DNA from: Ancistrus triradiatus | Lineage: Eukaryota > Chordata > Actinopteri > Siluriformes > Loricariidae | Direction of reading: 5' to 3' | DNA length: 64,000 nucleotides | NCBI GenBank assembly: GCA_025084515.1 | Contig: JAJAGP010000934.1 | Span: 1 to 64,000, forward strand | Part shown: positions 26,901 through 40,500 of the stretch, piece by piece | How the letters are laid out: every line of letters starts with the position of its first letter | Numbering within the stretch: position 1 is the stretch's first letter | Notes under the pieces: generated by a model | Seen by the model: the letters and a program-made list of their open reading frames with translations, nothing else | Databases searched by the model: none | What the model was told of the DNA's origin: nothing | Made by a program: the position numbers and the translations under genes

Positions 26901-29900
26901 ATAAAAGGCCTTCAGTTTTCTGTATACTGGCTTAACAAATCATTATCTGGTACATCTAAGACAAGCTGCTGTAGCCCATCTGCTTTAAGGCTTGTGCCTT
27001 CAGAGATGCTCTTCTTTATACCTTAGTTGTAACAAGTGGTTATTTGAGTTACTGTTGCCTTTCAATCAGCTCGAACCAGTCTGACCATTCTCCTAAGCAC
27101 TTAGTCTGCCTTATGGGACACTGGGATCAGGAATCAGTGAGTGCGTTTTCATGCTTTTAATAATCCAATAACTGCAGAAATCATATTTTGTCAGTAATCC
27201 GATCAAAAAGTATACATGACTCAGGCAGGAATCGGATACTTTGCAACCAGCCAATAAGCTCATAGAAATGTGACATAAACTTTAATATTAAATAATCTAA
27301 TTATTCATTTGCTCCTGTATATACTGGGTTTCAGAGTCTCCACAACGTGTTCGATAGCCATTTCCCTGCCTTCCATTCCATGGCGCGTTTAATTCCGGGG
27401 TTGCCAGATACAACGACAAAAAAATCAACGGAAATGGAAAAAGAGGCCAAATAGAGTCAGTATTTTAACTGTCACTACCAAGTTAAGTAGATTTCCGAAC
27501 AAGGGAATACAGTAGCACATTGGAGTATCCACTTGTTTGGTGACCTAGCTAATAAGTGTCTGATTTGTCTACCCAGCCAGTATCTTTCCCTGTACCAAGA
27601 ATCTGTTTATATGCAACTTTGTGTATAAGGACTTTTTTAAAATTTTCATGTTACTGCTTACAGCAGTATTAAAATAAAGCACATGGATTTATGTGACAGG
27701 ATAACCGTGAAGAGTGGAAAACTTTAATGCATATGATGATTTCCTGTCAAACAGACATACATTTCTAGCCCATAAAGGAGTTCCCAGGTCTTTGACCTTG
27801 AACACCTTCCTGTTGAACAAGTCTTTAAAGCATGTCAGCATTTTATTACAAATATTAATGCTCCTGCTTTGTTCCGCCATCAACACTGCAGTAATCAGGG
27901 AGAGAGGAGGTAGCAGATGTTAGTCACCGCCTTAACTGCCCCTCCCCTCTCTTAATGGTGGTTTTAGGTGGTAACAAGGCTTAGAGATAACGAGAGTTCA
28001 AAGGCATGGCTCTCCCAGAAGCACTGTGCACACACTCATTTCCTGAAAGGAGGCACTGGAGGTCAGTGGAGCAAGTTTTACAGCCTGTGTTCTCCACATG
28101 AGTATATAACAGCATAACATTGAAAACAAAAAAACAAAAGAACAACAATAAAAAATCTAAAACAACAACATTCAAATAGAATTATATTTGGTCAGAATGA
28201 AAACACCATCTGAAAAGACTAGCATTAAAACATCCTGCCTTATATAACTCCAGTCGGCTAAATCTATTTGCCAATGAATTAATATAAATACATATTCCAA
28301 ACATTCATATCCCCAAATTATCGGAGGAGACTTTAAATGAAATGCTGCTAAGCCTGAAGAACTTTGATGCATCAGAGACAGCTGTAATTAAGGTCTAAAG
28401 GGGGTTAATCTACATTAGACAGACAGCACTGTGCTGCCCTCTGCTGGTGTCCATTCAATATTGAATGGCTTGAATATTGTGTGGGAAAACGATTACATGC
28501 GATGCTAGTTAACATGAGATCTGTTTACATAGCAAGAGCCTTTTCAGGACCTCACACAGTTCATCCAGAATTTCCAGAAACAGTGAATTAGTGCAACTAA
28601 AGTTACAACAATATATTTTAGAATTAATTTTCTAGAATTAAATATAAAAGGTCTAATCTCTCACAGAGATTTTGTGGTAAAGGTGAGATATCCTGCTGAA
28701 AGTAGCTAGCAGAAGGTGGGTACACTGCACTGATAAAGTTCAAGTTCAAAGTTAACTTTATTGTCAAAACTACAATACGTGCAAGACATAACGAGTATTG
28801 AAATTCCGTTACTCTCAGACCCATGGTGCACCGATAAACATTAAACATTTAGATAAAAACCCTAAGTCTCCAATGGCTAAAAAACAATAACAATACTATA
28901 TAACTATAAATAACTTTAGGGATTTATAACTTTATAAATAATACAGGGATGGACATGGTCAGCAATAATACTCAGGTAGGCTGTGGCATTTAAACAATGC
29001 TCAATTGGTATTAAGGGGCCGAACGTGTTGTTAAGAAAATATCCCCCATACTATTACACCACCAAGCAACAACGTACTAGCGAGGTGTACCTAATAAAGT
29101 GCAAATGTATATTTGCTACTGATGTCCTTGCCTTAGACTAAGGGCAGAGCCAGGATTCATAATCAAAGTGTTTGACGGTGATCTGGGATGTTAGACTGTT
29201 GTCTTCTTGCATCTCATGTGCGATCACTCAGGATTGTTGGCTGTCGCCTCTCTCTAGGCTGCATTTCCTTCTGATTCTCCCGTCTAGCTATGCTGTTATA
29301 GTTAGCGCTGCCAGTTGCACTTGCACTTGCACATGTTGCTCACAAGATTCTGTGTTCATAACATCACTAACTAACTACATATTCTGTTTTCTCTTTGAGC
29401 TCTTCTGCTACCAGTTCCAGTCATTTACATTTACAGCATTTAGCAGACGCCCTTATCCAGAGCGACTAACAATTGGTACAATCTTACAATCCAAGCAATT
29501 GTGGGTTAAGGGTCTGGCTCAAGAAGCCAACAGTGGCAACACGGCAGAGGTGGGATTTGTACCCAGGACCTTCGGGTCCAGAGTCCAGTATCTTAACCAC
29601 TAGGCTACCACAGTCCCCAGTCCTCTTCCGGTGCTAGTTCTGGCTCCAAGCAAGCTGTTCCCCAGTTCCAGTCCTCATGACATTACTCAGACCACATCAG
29701 AGTGTAGTAATGCACACTCCCATCCTCTGACTGATCATGTGTGGGACTGTGGTAACCTAGTGGGTAAGGTACTAGACTATGGACCAGAAGGTCCAGGGTT
29801 CAAATCCCACCTCTGCCAAGCTGCCACTGTTGGGTCCTTGAGCAAGACCCTTAACCCACAATTGCTTGGATTGTAAGACTGTACCAATTGTAAGTCACTC

Positions 29901-32900
29901 TGGATAAGGGTGTCTGCTAAATGCTGTAAATGTAAATGCCATGGCAGCAGAACGTACTTGCTGAGAACACAAGGTCCTACAGTGACTGTTTCCTGGACTA
30001 AATAATGCAGAGACTCTTATTCTCTACGTTATTATATGTATTATAGTTTATATGATAAATAAAATTGTCTTACATTCTATAATTTTATATTCAGTATTTT
30101 GTTATACTCTTCCTAATATTGTATTCTTTCTAAATTATTGTGGTATGTATAATATGTTTTATTTTATTTATTATATTAAAATTTCTTTAAATATGTTCTC
30201 TTCATTTTTATATTTAGTTTCTGCGTATTTAAACTATAACTATCAATTTATTAATAGCTAAATTCTTACATACAACTCCAAGGCTGCCAAGGAGGTTGGG
30301 TCTCTTTTTGAGTCTTGGTCCTCCCAATGGTTCTTCCTGAAGACATTCCCCAACATTTAGGGAGTTTTTTGCCACTGTCACCCTAGGCTTGTTCAGATAG
30401 GGCCATGAGCCTAGATAGTTCTAAAGCTGCTTTGCAACACTGCTCTGTTGTAAAAAGTGGTATTAAAATTAACTCGACTTGCTAAATAATTAACTACAAC
30501 AAAAACTCAAGCTATGTAGAAGTCACATTGTACTCCCATACCACAGTCTGATTACCACAAATCCAGATGGATAGACTACACTTAGTACACTCACTGACAA
30601 AAAAAATAAAGCACTCAGATAGAAATGTCGGATTGCTGCAAAACTCGGCATGCAGTTATGTCCTAGGCTGGTATGTACATGATCACACGTGATCTGATTA
30701 GACGCTGGGTCTTGCCACAAGAGGGCATAAAAGTGCTTCCCACACTGTTCTATAAAAGGCACTCGGAGGCTACATTTGGCCAGGTACCTCTTGGTGAGAG
30801 ATCACTGACTGTTAGACATGCCTCTGTGACTGATGCGCCCCCTGTCAAAGTCTGCCCACTGGGCAAGTGCAACATAGAAGCATGGCTAGAACTCAACAAT
30901 CTCTCACCAAGAGGTACACTAACCAAAAGCAGCCTCTGAGAGCCTTTTATAACACAGTGAGGGAAGCACTTTTTTGTCAGAAATCCGACATTTAGATCTG
31001 GGTGCTTTATTTATTTTTTTGTCAACAAATGTATAATTAATACTAATATTCTATTATATATTAAAAAAATAACTAGAACATGTCATATAATGTTACCATA
31101 ATATCATTTTGGTTATATGACCAATCCTCAGCTCCATAGTATAGATGTACTTCTACTTAAGACGATACTAGACACATCATCATAAAATTTCCTTCAGCTA
31201 TTTACAACCTCATTGCAAACGCATCCTACAAAGTGTCTGCAGCCACCGAATTCACAGCTTGATTATCATGGTTACAGTCACTAACCTCTGGTTCTATCCA
31301 TGTAAAGTGGTGCTCCTCTGATGATGGTTTAGAAGGCAGTGAATGTGGAAAACCTTCTTGCTGGAGCTTAGCAATGCAGAGCTTCAAATGAAAGTTGCTG
31401 ATGTCCTCTGGAACCAAAGAACGAACTTTCTTAAAGTCACTGAGGTCTGTGAGAGAAGCAGGAAGAATAGAGAAGGATTTTGGTGTGTGTGACATGCATA
31501 CTGCAGTACCAAACAGAGCGTATGCAGTTGTATTGTTTTGTAAGAGATAAGGGTAATATTGGAGATGTTCTGTAAACAGAGCAATAGGTTACCAGAGCTG
31601 AGGGGAGGAGAGCTAATGATACGAGTGATGGTGTTGAATATGGAGGAGGACAGCCCTGCTCTTTGTGTGTCCAGAGGCTGGTTGGCATTCTGAGCTTGTA
31701 GCAGATGTGATTCCACTACCGCTACCGGCAAACTTCGGGCATCAGCTACCTGTCTCTGTATACACAAAGAAAGAACACGTTTGAAAACGCTTTTTCAAAT
31801 TTAAACTCAGACCGGATATGATTTGAAACTTTACTTCCTCGGTTTAATACACCAGGACATCATTAGAATTGTAAGTATTTTCAATATGTTTTGTAAATAT
31901 ATGCGTTAATGTTTAACTGATTAAAGAGCCAACTAAACATTTCATTTGACCATAGGGTTTTTTTCGATGCAGTATGACCTGATTCACTTATATTCAATTA
32001 TAAGTTGCAGGTACATAATACAGTGGTGCTTGAAAGTTTGTGAACCCTTTATAAGTTTATATATTTCTGCATAAATATGACATAAAACATCATCAGATTT
32101 TCACACAAGTCCTAAAAGTAGCTAAAGAGAACCCAGTTAAACAAATGAGACAAAAATATTATACTTGGTCATTTATTTATTGAGGAAAATGATCCAATAT
32201 TACATATTAGTGAGTGGCAAAAGTATGTGAACCTTTGCTTTCAGTATCTGGTGTGACCCCCCTGTGCATCAATAACTGCAGCTAAACGTTTCCTGTAACT
32301 GTTGATCAGTCCTGCACACCGGCTTGGAGGAATTTTAGCCCATTCCTCCGTACAGAAACAGCTTCAGCTCTGGGATGTTGGTGGGTTTCCTCACATTAGC
32401 TGCTGCTCGCTTCAGGTCCCTTCCACAACATTTCGATTGGATTTAAGGTCAGGACTTTGACTTGGCCATTCCAAAACATGAACTTTATTCTTCTTTAACC
32501 ATTCTTTGGGTAGCACGACTTGTGTGCTTAGGGTCGTCGTCTTGCTGCATGACCCAGCTTCTCTTGAGATTCAGTTCATGGACAGATGTCCTGATATTTT
32601 CCTTTAAAATTCTCTGATATCATTCAGAATTCATTTAATAAATGATGGTAAGCCTTCCTGGCCCAGATGCAGCAAAACAGGCCCAAACCATACTACCACC
32701 ACCACCACCACCACCATGTTTCACAGATGGGATAAGGCTCTTGTGCTGGAATGCAGTGTTTTCCTTTCTCCAAACATTTGTGGTCTCATCCAACCACAAA
32801 ACATTCTTCCAACAGCCTTCTGGCTTGTCCACGTGATCTTTAGCAAACTGCAGATGAGCAGCAATGTTCTTTTTGGAGAGCAGTGGCTTTCTCCTTGCAA

Positions 32901-34498
32901 CCCTGCCATGCACACCATTGTTGTTCAGTGTTCTTCTGATGGTGGATTCATGAACATTAACATTAGCCAATGTGAGAGAGGCCTTCGGTTGCTTAGAAGT
33001 TACCCTGGGGTCCTCTGTGACCTTGCCAGCTATTACACGGCTTGCTCTTGGAGTCTTTGTTGGTTGACCACTCCTGGGCAGGGTAACAATGGTCTTGAAT
33101 TTCCTCTATTTGTACATAATCTGTCTGAATGTGGATTGGTGGAGTCCAAACTCTTTAGTGATGGTTTTGTAACCTTTTCCAGCCTGATGAGCATCAACAA
33201 CTCTTTTTCTGAGCTCCTCAGAAATCTCCTTTGTTCCACAAACAAATCTCCTACACTTCCACAAACGTGTTGTGAAGAGCAGACTCTGATAGATCCCTGT
33301 TCTTTAAATAAAACAGGGTGCCCACTCACACCTGATTGCCATCCCACTGATTGAAAACACCCGACTCTAATTTCACCTTCAAATTGACTGCTAATGCTAG
33401 AGGTTCACATACTTTTGCCACTCACTAATATGTAATATTGGATCATTTTCCTCAATAAATCACCTCAATATAAACCAAGTATTATATTTTGGTCTCATTT
33501 GTTTAACTGGGTTCTCTTTATCTACATTTAGGACTTGTGTGAAAATCTGATGATGTTTTAGGTCATATTTATGCAGAAATATAGAATATTTTAAAGGGTT
33601 CACAAACTTTAAAGCACCACTGTACATGTTTGGGTTTCTACACAATCATCATCTTCATTTTTCCATCACTCAGAGAGCAATAAAAGTAGAATAAATAATA
33701 ATAAAATGCTGCGCAATTCTTTGATGTTACAGTGGCTGATCACTGATCGCACCCACGTCCAGAAACATGTCCAGAATCACCGCTGTTATGCGTGCTCATG
33801 GAGGCTGCACGTTATTAGGTACGTTTGAGTTAAAAGGTGACTACTTTGGCTGCAGAGTTATACTTTTACTTTTCTGGCAATAATGACCAGTTAGTAATGT
33901 GTTATTCAAAAATACGATTTTCTGAAGAATACAGAAAATACAACCCACTAGAATACTCACCGATCCTGTGGGAATTTAACTGACATCCACATGCAAGAGG
34001 TTTTCAATGAGGGCAGTCACAGACAGACATCTCCCTAATAAACTAATCCACTCAAATAGGGCTGTAGAAGTGTCGGGAAAAACAAAACACACAAACAGAC
34101 TTGACCTGGAAAGAGTAACCTGCAGCAATGTGGCCCTGTACATACCATGCTTTTACCCTCTATCTGGAAGAGTCTGTAGGTCACAGCTACACTGTCGGGC
34201 AGAGGCAGCATTGGGCTTCTCCCTGTCCATGTACTGTTTGACTGTCCAGGACCAGAAGTAGAGGAGGTGGAATTTGCATCCTCCTGACAAAAACACAATA
34301 TGATCATGTTTTAAACACAGAACTAGCAGACACATTGCATGGAGACATTCTGTAGTACTGAGATGAACTTCACCTGCAGGCCATGTGTCTGGCAGAACTC
34401 TGCGACTGTCTGAAGCAGCGGAGCCAACATGGCCGCTTTCGCCTCCGATACACCATCCACCAGCTTCAGTCTTGAAACTGTACACGGCCTGCATGTGC

Positions 34499-34581
<83 letters not shown>

Positions 34582-37500
34582 AGGAGTCAGGCAATTACAA
34601 CTGCCTGAGTGAAATTAACCTTCATCATCTTATCATTGCTGTTCTCTGTAATCTTTTGGAAACTGTAATCTGAACAATCCAAAAACATTCCAGTGTGATG
34701 CAGCAACTGTATTTATTTAAAAGAATATTTAGCCATGGGTAAAGTGTGAATGTTAATAGTATATTTGGTTTGTTTGGTTGTTATTAATGGTTAATCTGAT
34801 AAGATAGAGCCATGCCAACAGCTGATCATCCAGCTTCTGCTACATTAATCCAGATGTGTAATCTGCTGACACTGGTTAGGTCTTGATATTGGTCAGTACA
34901 ACTATTTGTCTCGCTCACTGTCCCGGTCTCTCTCGCCGTCTCTGTCTCAGTGTTGCTCCCTGTCTGTGTCTCTCTCTTTGTCCCAGTCTCGGTCTCTTGC
35001 TCGCTGTCCCCGTCTCGCTCCCTGTCCTCACTGTCCCGTTCTCAGTCTCGCTCCCTGTTTGTTTCTCTTACTGTCTCTTTCTCGGTCTCACTCCCTGTCC
35101 CCATTTCGGTCTCACTCCCTGTCCCCACTGTCCCCTACTCAGTCTTGCTCCCTGTTCGTTTCTCTCGCTGTCCATGTCTTGGTCTCACTCTCGTTCCCTG
35201 TCCACATCGCACTTGTTGTCCCCGCTGTCCCTGTCTCAGTCTCGCTCCCTGTTCGTTTCTCTTGCTAACCCCATCTTGGTCTCAGTCTTGCTCCCTGTTC
35301 CCATCTCGCTCCCTGTCCCCGCTGGTGTGGACAGTGGTAGCCTAGCGGTTAAGGTACTGGACTATGGACCAGAAGGTCCAGGGTTCAAATCCCTGCGAAG
35401 CTGCCACTGTTGGGTCCTTGAGCAAGGCCCTTAACCCACAATTGCTTGGATTGTAAGACTGTACCAATTGTAAGTCGCTCTGGATAAGGGCTAAATGACA
35501 TAAATGTAAATGTCTCTCTCGTTGCCCCCGTTTCGGTCTCAGTCTCACTCGATATCTCCATCTCGTTCAATGTCTGTGCCTCAGTTTAGCTCACTGGCAT
35601 GATCACTGCCCAAAATCTAGCTCGCTGCCATGGTATCTGCCTCAGTCTAGCTCACTGGTACGATCTCACTCGCTCTCTTGATCCCCGTTTCGCTCACTGA
35701 TTTGCTCTTTTCTCTCTGTTGGTCTCCCAGTCTCTCGCACTCGGTCTCTCACATACATTACTGCTATGTTTCTGCAGGACATGAAACACTTTGCAGATAC
35801 ACTTAAGCTCAATCAACCTTTTTGGAAGAATTTCACTGTACCTTAACTTGGCCATGTCCAGGAGGATTTTGTTGGTGGCCAGTATGGCTGGAGGTATGTC
35901 CTTAGCGTTGGCTAACTTCTGTCTATCAGCTACTAGCTTACTGTACAGCTCACCCTTCAAGAAATCACAACATAGAGATGAGATTAACTGAGAACTTAAG
36001 ACTGAAATACTTTCATTTCCAATAAAATCTATTTTTATAAAAACACATGGCCACAGTAAAGTAAACAATACCTTATTCAGTGGGTTCCTACATTAATAGA
36101 TTTGCTTGCAGAAAGCAGCTTTGTTCTGCTGGTCTGTCATTACTAAGTGCAAGTCCCACCCCCTCATTTTACAAGAACGGTCACTAAGGCCCAACCCTGC
36201 TTTGTTGTGAAGCTGTCCTCTATGTAACGTCTATTAACAACATAGGACTGGGACTCCTGATTTACACTCAGATGTGGTCTACAGTGTCACCCAGTGGACA
36301 TAAGGGTACAGTGGCCACCTTTGAAATGACAAAGTAGATTAAGGCAGCAGAATCATTGCCACCCTTTAAATATACTTTATGATAAATAATTATTGAAAAA
36401 AAGCCTTTGTGGCTAATTAGATTAACTTAATACTAAACATAAGAGAAACCTGACACTTATCACTGGTCACATTTGTCACCCCTAGAATATATTGTGAGCA
36501 AAATGTAACTAAAGGACATTCCCACATGTATTTTAGTTAACATGTATTCAAGTTGTGGCTAAGTTTATTTGCATGTTAATGAACCCATGACTTCCTACTC
36601 CACTTGTGTATAAATATGAAGTTAGTTTTCTTCATCATTCATCAATAACTGAAAGATAAACTCCACAGATGAAATACGATGAAGAGCATTACTCTTAAAA
36701 ATCAGGCAATGACCATAACCAGTGTTAAAATAAAAGAAACACTTAAAGAAATAACTAAAATCTTAAAACACTCAATGTGCACCACCGCAGAGACCTGGGT
36801 TTAATTAGCAGTAGTGCAGTGTCACTCAGACATGTCTTTGGAATGTGGGTGGAAACCGGAGCACCCGGAGTAAACACACGCAGACACAGGGAGAACATGC
36901 AAACTCCACACAGGTGAGGGGCCTGGACCAAACCATGGATGCTGGAGCTGTCAGGTGAACGTGCTAACCGCTGAACCATAAAAGGTTAGAGAGAGACATA
37001 AAATGTAATAATAGATTATGGTTGGAGATAAAAAAAAATAAAAACATGTTAGGACACATGATGTTCCAGGACTTTTTAAATGCAAATTTTGCTGCCTGTG
37101 GGTTGTAGTTGCATTTCCCAGAAGGACATCCACACAAACCACGCAAAAAAAAAAAAAAGATAAATGATAAGAGAATCAATCTTCTGTCATGGCCATTCCA
37201 GTCCACTGAGCAAGGTGCTTTGTTCCATGTCTGAATTCTGCAATGTCACAAAGCACGGAAACGTAGCAAGGGTGCCAGTAATGCTGACGTTAACTGCAAA
37301 TACTTTTTAGCCTGAAGAAGACAAGTATTTTGGCACTTCTTTAAGGTCAATCTACACTTTGGTTCATGAAATGCAAACCCATGACCCTATTGCACCAATT
37401 AAAAGGCTGAACTCAACCGAGTTACCAGAAAACCTGTGAATACGCTTAGAGCAGAGAGGAGTTTTATATGCAACTCAGTTTCTTACCTGTAACTCCAGTT

Positions 37501-40500
37501 CTCTGGCAGACAAGGCGGGAGGTTGAGGTTTGGCCATGGGAGCAGATGATGGCCCAGGAACTGACCTAAACAGCAATAGTGACATTCATTGTTACAACCC
37601 CAAATCAGAAAAAGTAGGGCAGGTATAGAAAATGAAAAGTTAATAATTGAATAACCCATAGTGTTCCTTACAATTACCTTAACATTTATGTCATTGCAGA
37701 CACAATGAACCCAAGCTATTTTATGTTAGGCCTAGTCAACTTCATTTTATTTGTTAATAAACATCCATTCTTGCATTTTAGGCCTTCAACACATGCCAAA
37801 AAAATCTGGGATGGGGACAATTTAGGGCTAGTAACGAGGTAAAAACAAAAACAAAATAATGATGTGATTTCGAACAGGTAATGTCAACAGGTGATTCTAA
37901 TCATATTTTGGTACAAAAGCAGTATCAACAAAAGGCTGAGTCTTTGAGGAGCAAAGATGGGTAGAGAATCTCCATGGCAACCATGAGGACCTTGGCAAGA
38001 CCCTGGCTTTTGGACTTGTTGCTCAAAATAGCCTGGATGGTCCTTCTCGCCTTTGGTTCGGAGCACACTGTGTCCTTTTCTTGGAGGGAAAAAATAAAAA
38101 AATAAAATCTAGAACATGGATTAGTCTGACCACAATACTACTTGCGTGATGGTCCATCCTAGATGACTCTGAGCCCAGGGAAGTCGTCGCATTTACATTT
38201 ACAGCATTTAGCAGACACCCTTATCCAGAGCGACTTACAATTGATACAGTCTTACAATCCAAGCAATTGTGGGTTAAGGGCCTTGCTCAAGGACCCAACA
38301 GTGGCAGCTTGGCAGAGGTGGGATTTTAACCCTGGACGTTTTGGTCCATAGTCCAGTACCTTACCCGCTAGGCCACAACAGTCCCGCATCGCCACTTCTG
38401 GACATGGTTAACATACAGCGTCTTTTTTGCACAGTAACGTTTTAAGTGGCATTTGTGAATGTCACTCCTGTTCTATCATCACTACACTGGTTACCAGTCA
38501 AATTCCGCATTGATTACAAAATACTTCTTATAACTTATAAAGCTCTACATGGCCTGGCCCCACATTATCTGAGTGACCTCTTAGAGTTTTACAATCCAAC
38601 TCGTCTACTTCGTTCGCAGGATGCAGGACTTCTTTTAGTTCCTAGAATTAAAAAAGTCACAGCCGGCTTTCTCATACATGGCCCCCCAACTATGGAATAA
38701 ACTTCCCACTTTAGTTCGAGACTCAGACACTCTCCAAATTTTTAAGTCTAGGCTAAAGACATACTTATTTACGCAGGCTTTTGACTAGATTTAGAACAGG
38801 ATGCATGGCTTGGGTCGCTGGGGCCGGAGTCTGGAGTCATGTCTGGCCTGCCTGCCTTGTCCGCTAGCCGGGAGTGTCGGGTGGGCGGTCTGGCTGAACT
38901 GGGGCTTCGGTCCTCGTGATCTTGACTCATGCATCCTTGCCTTAGAATAAGGGCAGAGCTGGGGGTTTCATAGTCAAAGAGTCTTATGGTGATCAGAGAT
39001 GTTGGGTTGCTGTCTTCTGCTCCTGTGGGGTTGCCAATGTCTCATGTGATCCCTCTTGGCTGTGTTTTCCTCCTACCAGTTCTCCTCTTTCTAGCTATGC
39101 TGCTATAGCTAATGCTGCCGGGGTCTCATGCTACACATAGCATCAGTGATTGTTAATAGACACTGTGCTCTTAATCAATAACTAATTACATTTCTGTTTT
39201 CTCTCTGAGCTGTGTTCCAGTACCAGTTCCAGCCCCACACATGATGTTCATCTGCTGTAGCTCCACTCAAGCTTCTTCCGTCATCAGCTCCAGCCCCACC
39301 ATACCCAGGTCACTTAAATGTGAAGTATGCACATCGGCATTTATTCAAACTTTGACTCCATGACTTTGGTTTCGCTCTTGGATTTGTCATCTGCGCCGCC
39401 CAGGGAGGTTGGGTCCCTTTTTGAGTCTTGGTCCTCCCGGGGTTTCTTCCTGTAGCACTCGGGGAGTTTTTCCTTGCCCCTGTCGCCCTTGGCTTGCTCA
39501 ATTTGGGATTGGACGTGGTTATTGGGAGATTGTCTGGACTTGTAGAGTTGCTTTGAGACAATGCTCCATTGTAAAAATCTCTATATAAATAGAATAAAAA
39601 TATTGTGTATACTGCTTTAGTACCAAATCATGACTACAATCACCCGTTTGAAACTGCATCAGTAATTAGGCTTTTTACCTCATTACTTGCCCTAAATTGC
39701 CCCTGTCCCAACTTGTGGAATGTGTTGCAGGCCTGAAATGCAAAAATGTGTATTAACAAATGAAGTTTACCTGAAAAACATGAAATATCTAGGGTTTATA
39801 CTGTCTATAATGAAATAAAAGTCAAAGTAAATGTAAGAAACACTGAATATACCATGCCAAATTATTCTGATTTGGGGCTGTAGATTATAGATTCAGTAAT
39901 CAATGGCAATTCAAATACAAAGTGTAAATATAATTCATAACCATTTACATGTAATTATATAAGCAAATAATTTATTTATATTCAGAGATTATTTCATCCT
40001 GATGCCAGTCCATCACAAAGCATCGTCACCCTTTCACAGGTACAGTTTAGAGTAGGAAATAATACCTCCTTCTTGGGTGTAGGAAACTGGAGAGCCATGA
40101 CAATCCAGCCCTGGTACCCAGAACTCTGCAGTTATGTGGAATTAGTGCCACCTTGCTTCACCAGTATGAAAATCAACTTAATCACCAACTGAACCATTAA
40201 ATTGCACCCTAACTATGCACAGCTTAAAGCCATTCCTTTACTCTACCTGAGCTGAGTTGCTCCCATTTTCCTGACCACTTCTTTGGCATCTACTTGAGAC
40301 TTGAGATTTGCTTGCTAAGGAATACACAGATGAAGCACCATAGCTGATTAGGATAAAACCTTGGTCCCACATTGCTGGATTTATACAGGAATTTTAAAAT
40401 GGCACACAATAAAAGTGATACATAACCATGACTAAACTTCATTCATCACCACCAACCTGAGTTGTGCTTGGCAGAGGGCGATCTTGAACACTGACCACAG

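Larger units (their letters stand above)
29107..30480 (+). mobile_element. L2-type LINE 3' end with two nested SINEs
   Basis: Matches the 3' untranslated part of the L2 copies at 4.6-5.47 and 38.9-39.6 kb (CCTTGCCTTAGACTAAGGGC, GGAGGTTGGGTCTCTTTTTG, CTCTGTTGTAAAAAGTG). SINEs are inserted at 29421-29617 and 29743-29938. Confidence 0.82.
37594..39880. mobile_element. MITE (ACCCCAAATCAGAAAAAGT ends) broken by SINE and L2 insertions
   Basis: The left end CAACCCCAAATCAGAAAAAG pairs with the right end TCTGATTTGGGGCTG, each next to TA. Internal pieces continue across the SINE at 38190-38385 (GCGTGATGGTCCATCC before, CTTCTGGACATGGTTAAC after). The L2 copy then interrupts it from about 38458 to 39595. 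Confidence 0.82.

Noticed and set aside
29743..29938. Possible tRNA gene (A- and B-box like sequences)
   Set aside because: Recurs at least eight times with the same long tail and no cloverleaf; it is a tRNA-derived SINE.
34153..34612. Long frames through the (CA)38 tract
   Set aside because: The tract itself creates the frame; the true WRN exon stops at 34488.
34883..35434. Overlapping 120-183 codon plus-strand frames rich in Ser, Leu, Pro and Val
   Set aside because: Products of the pyrimidine-rich minisatellite; several frames are open at once, as expected for a tandem repeat.
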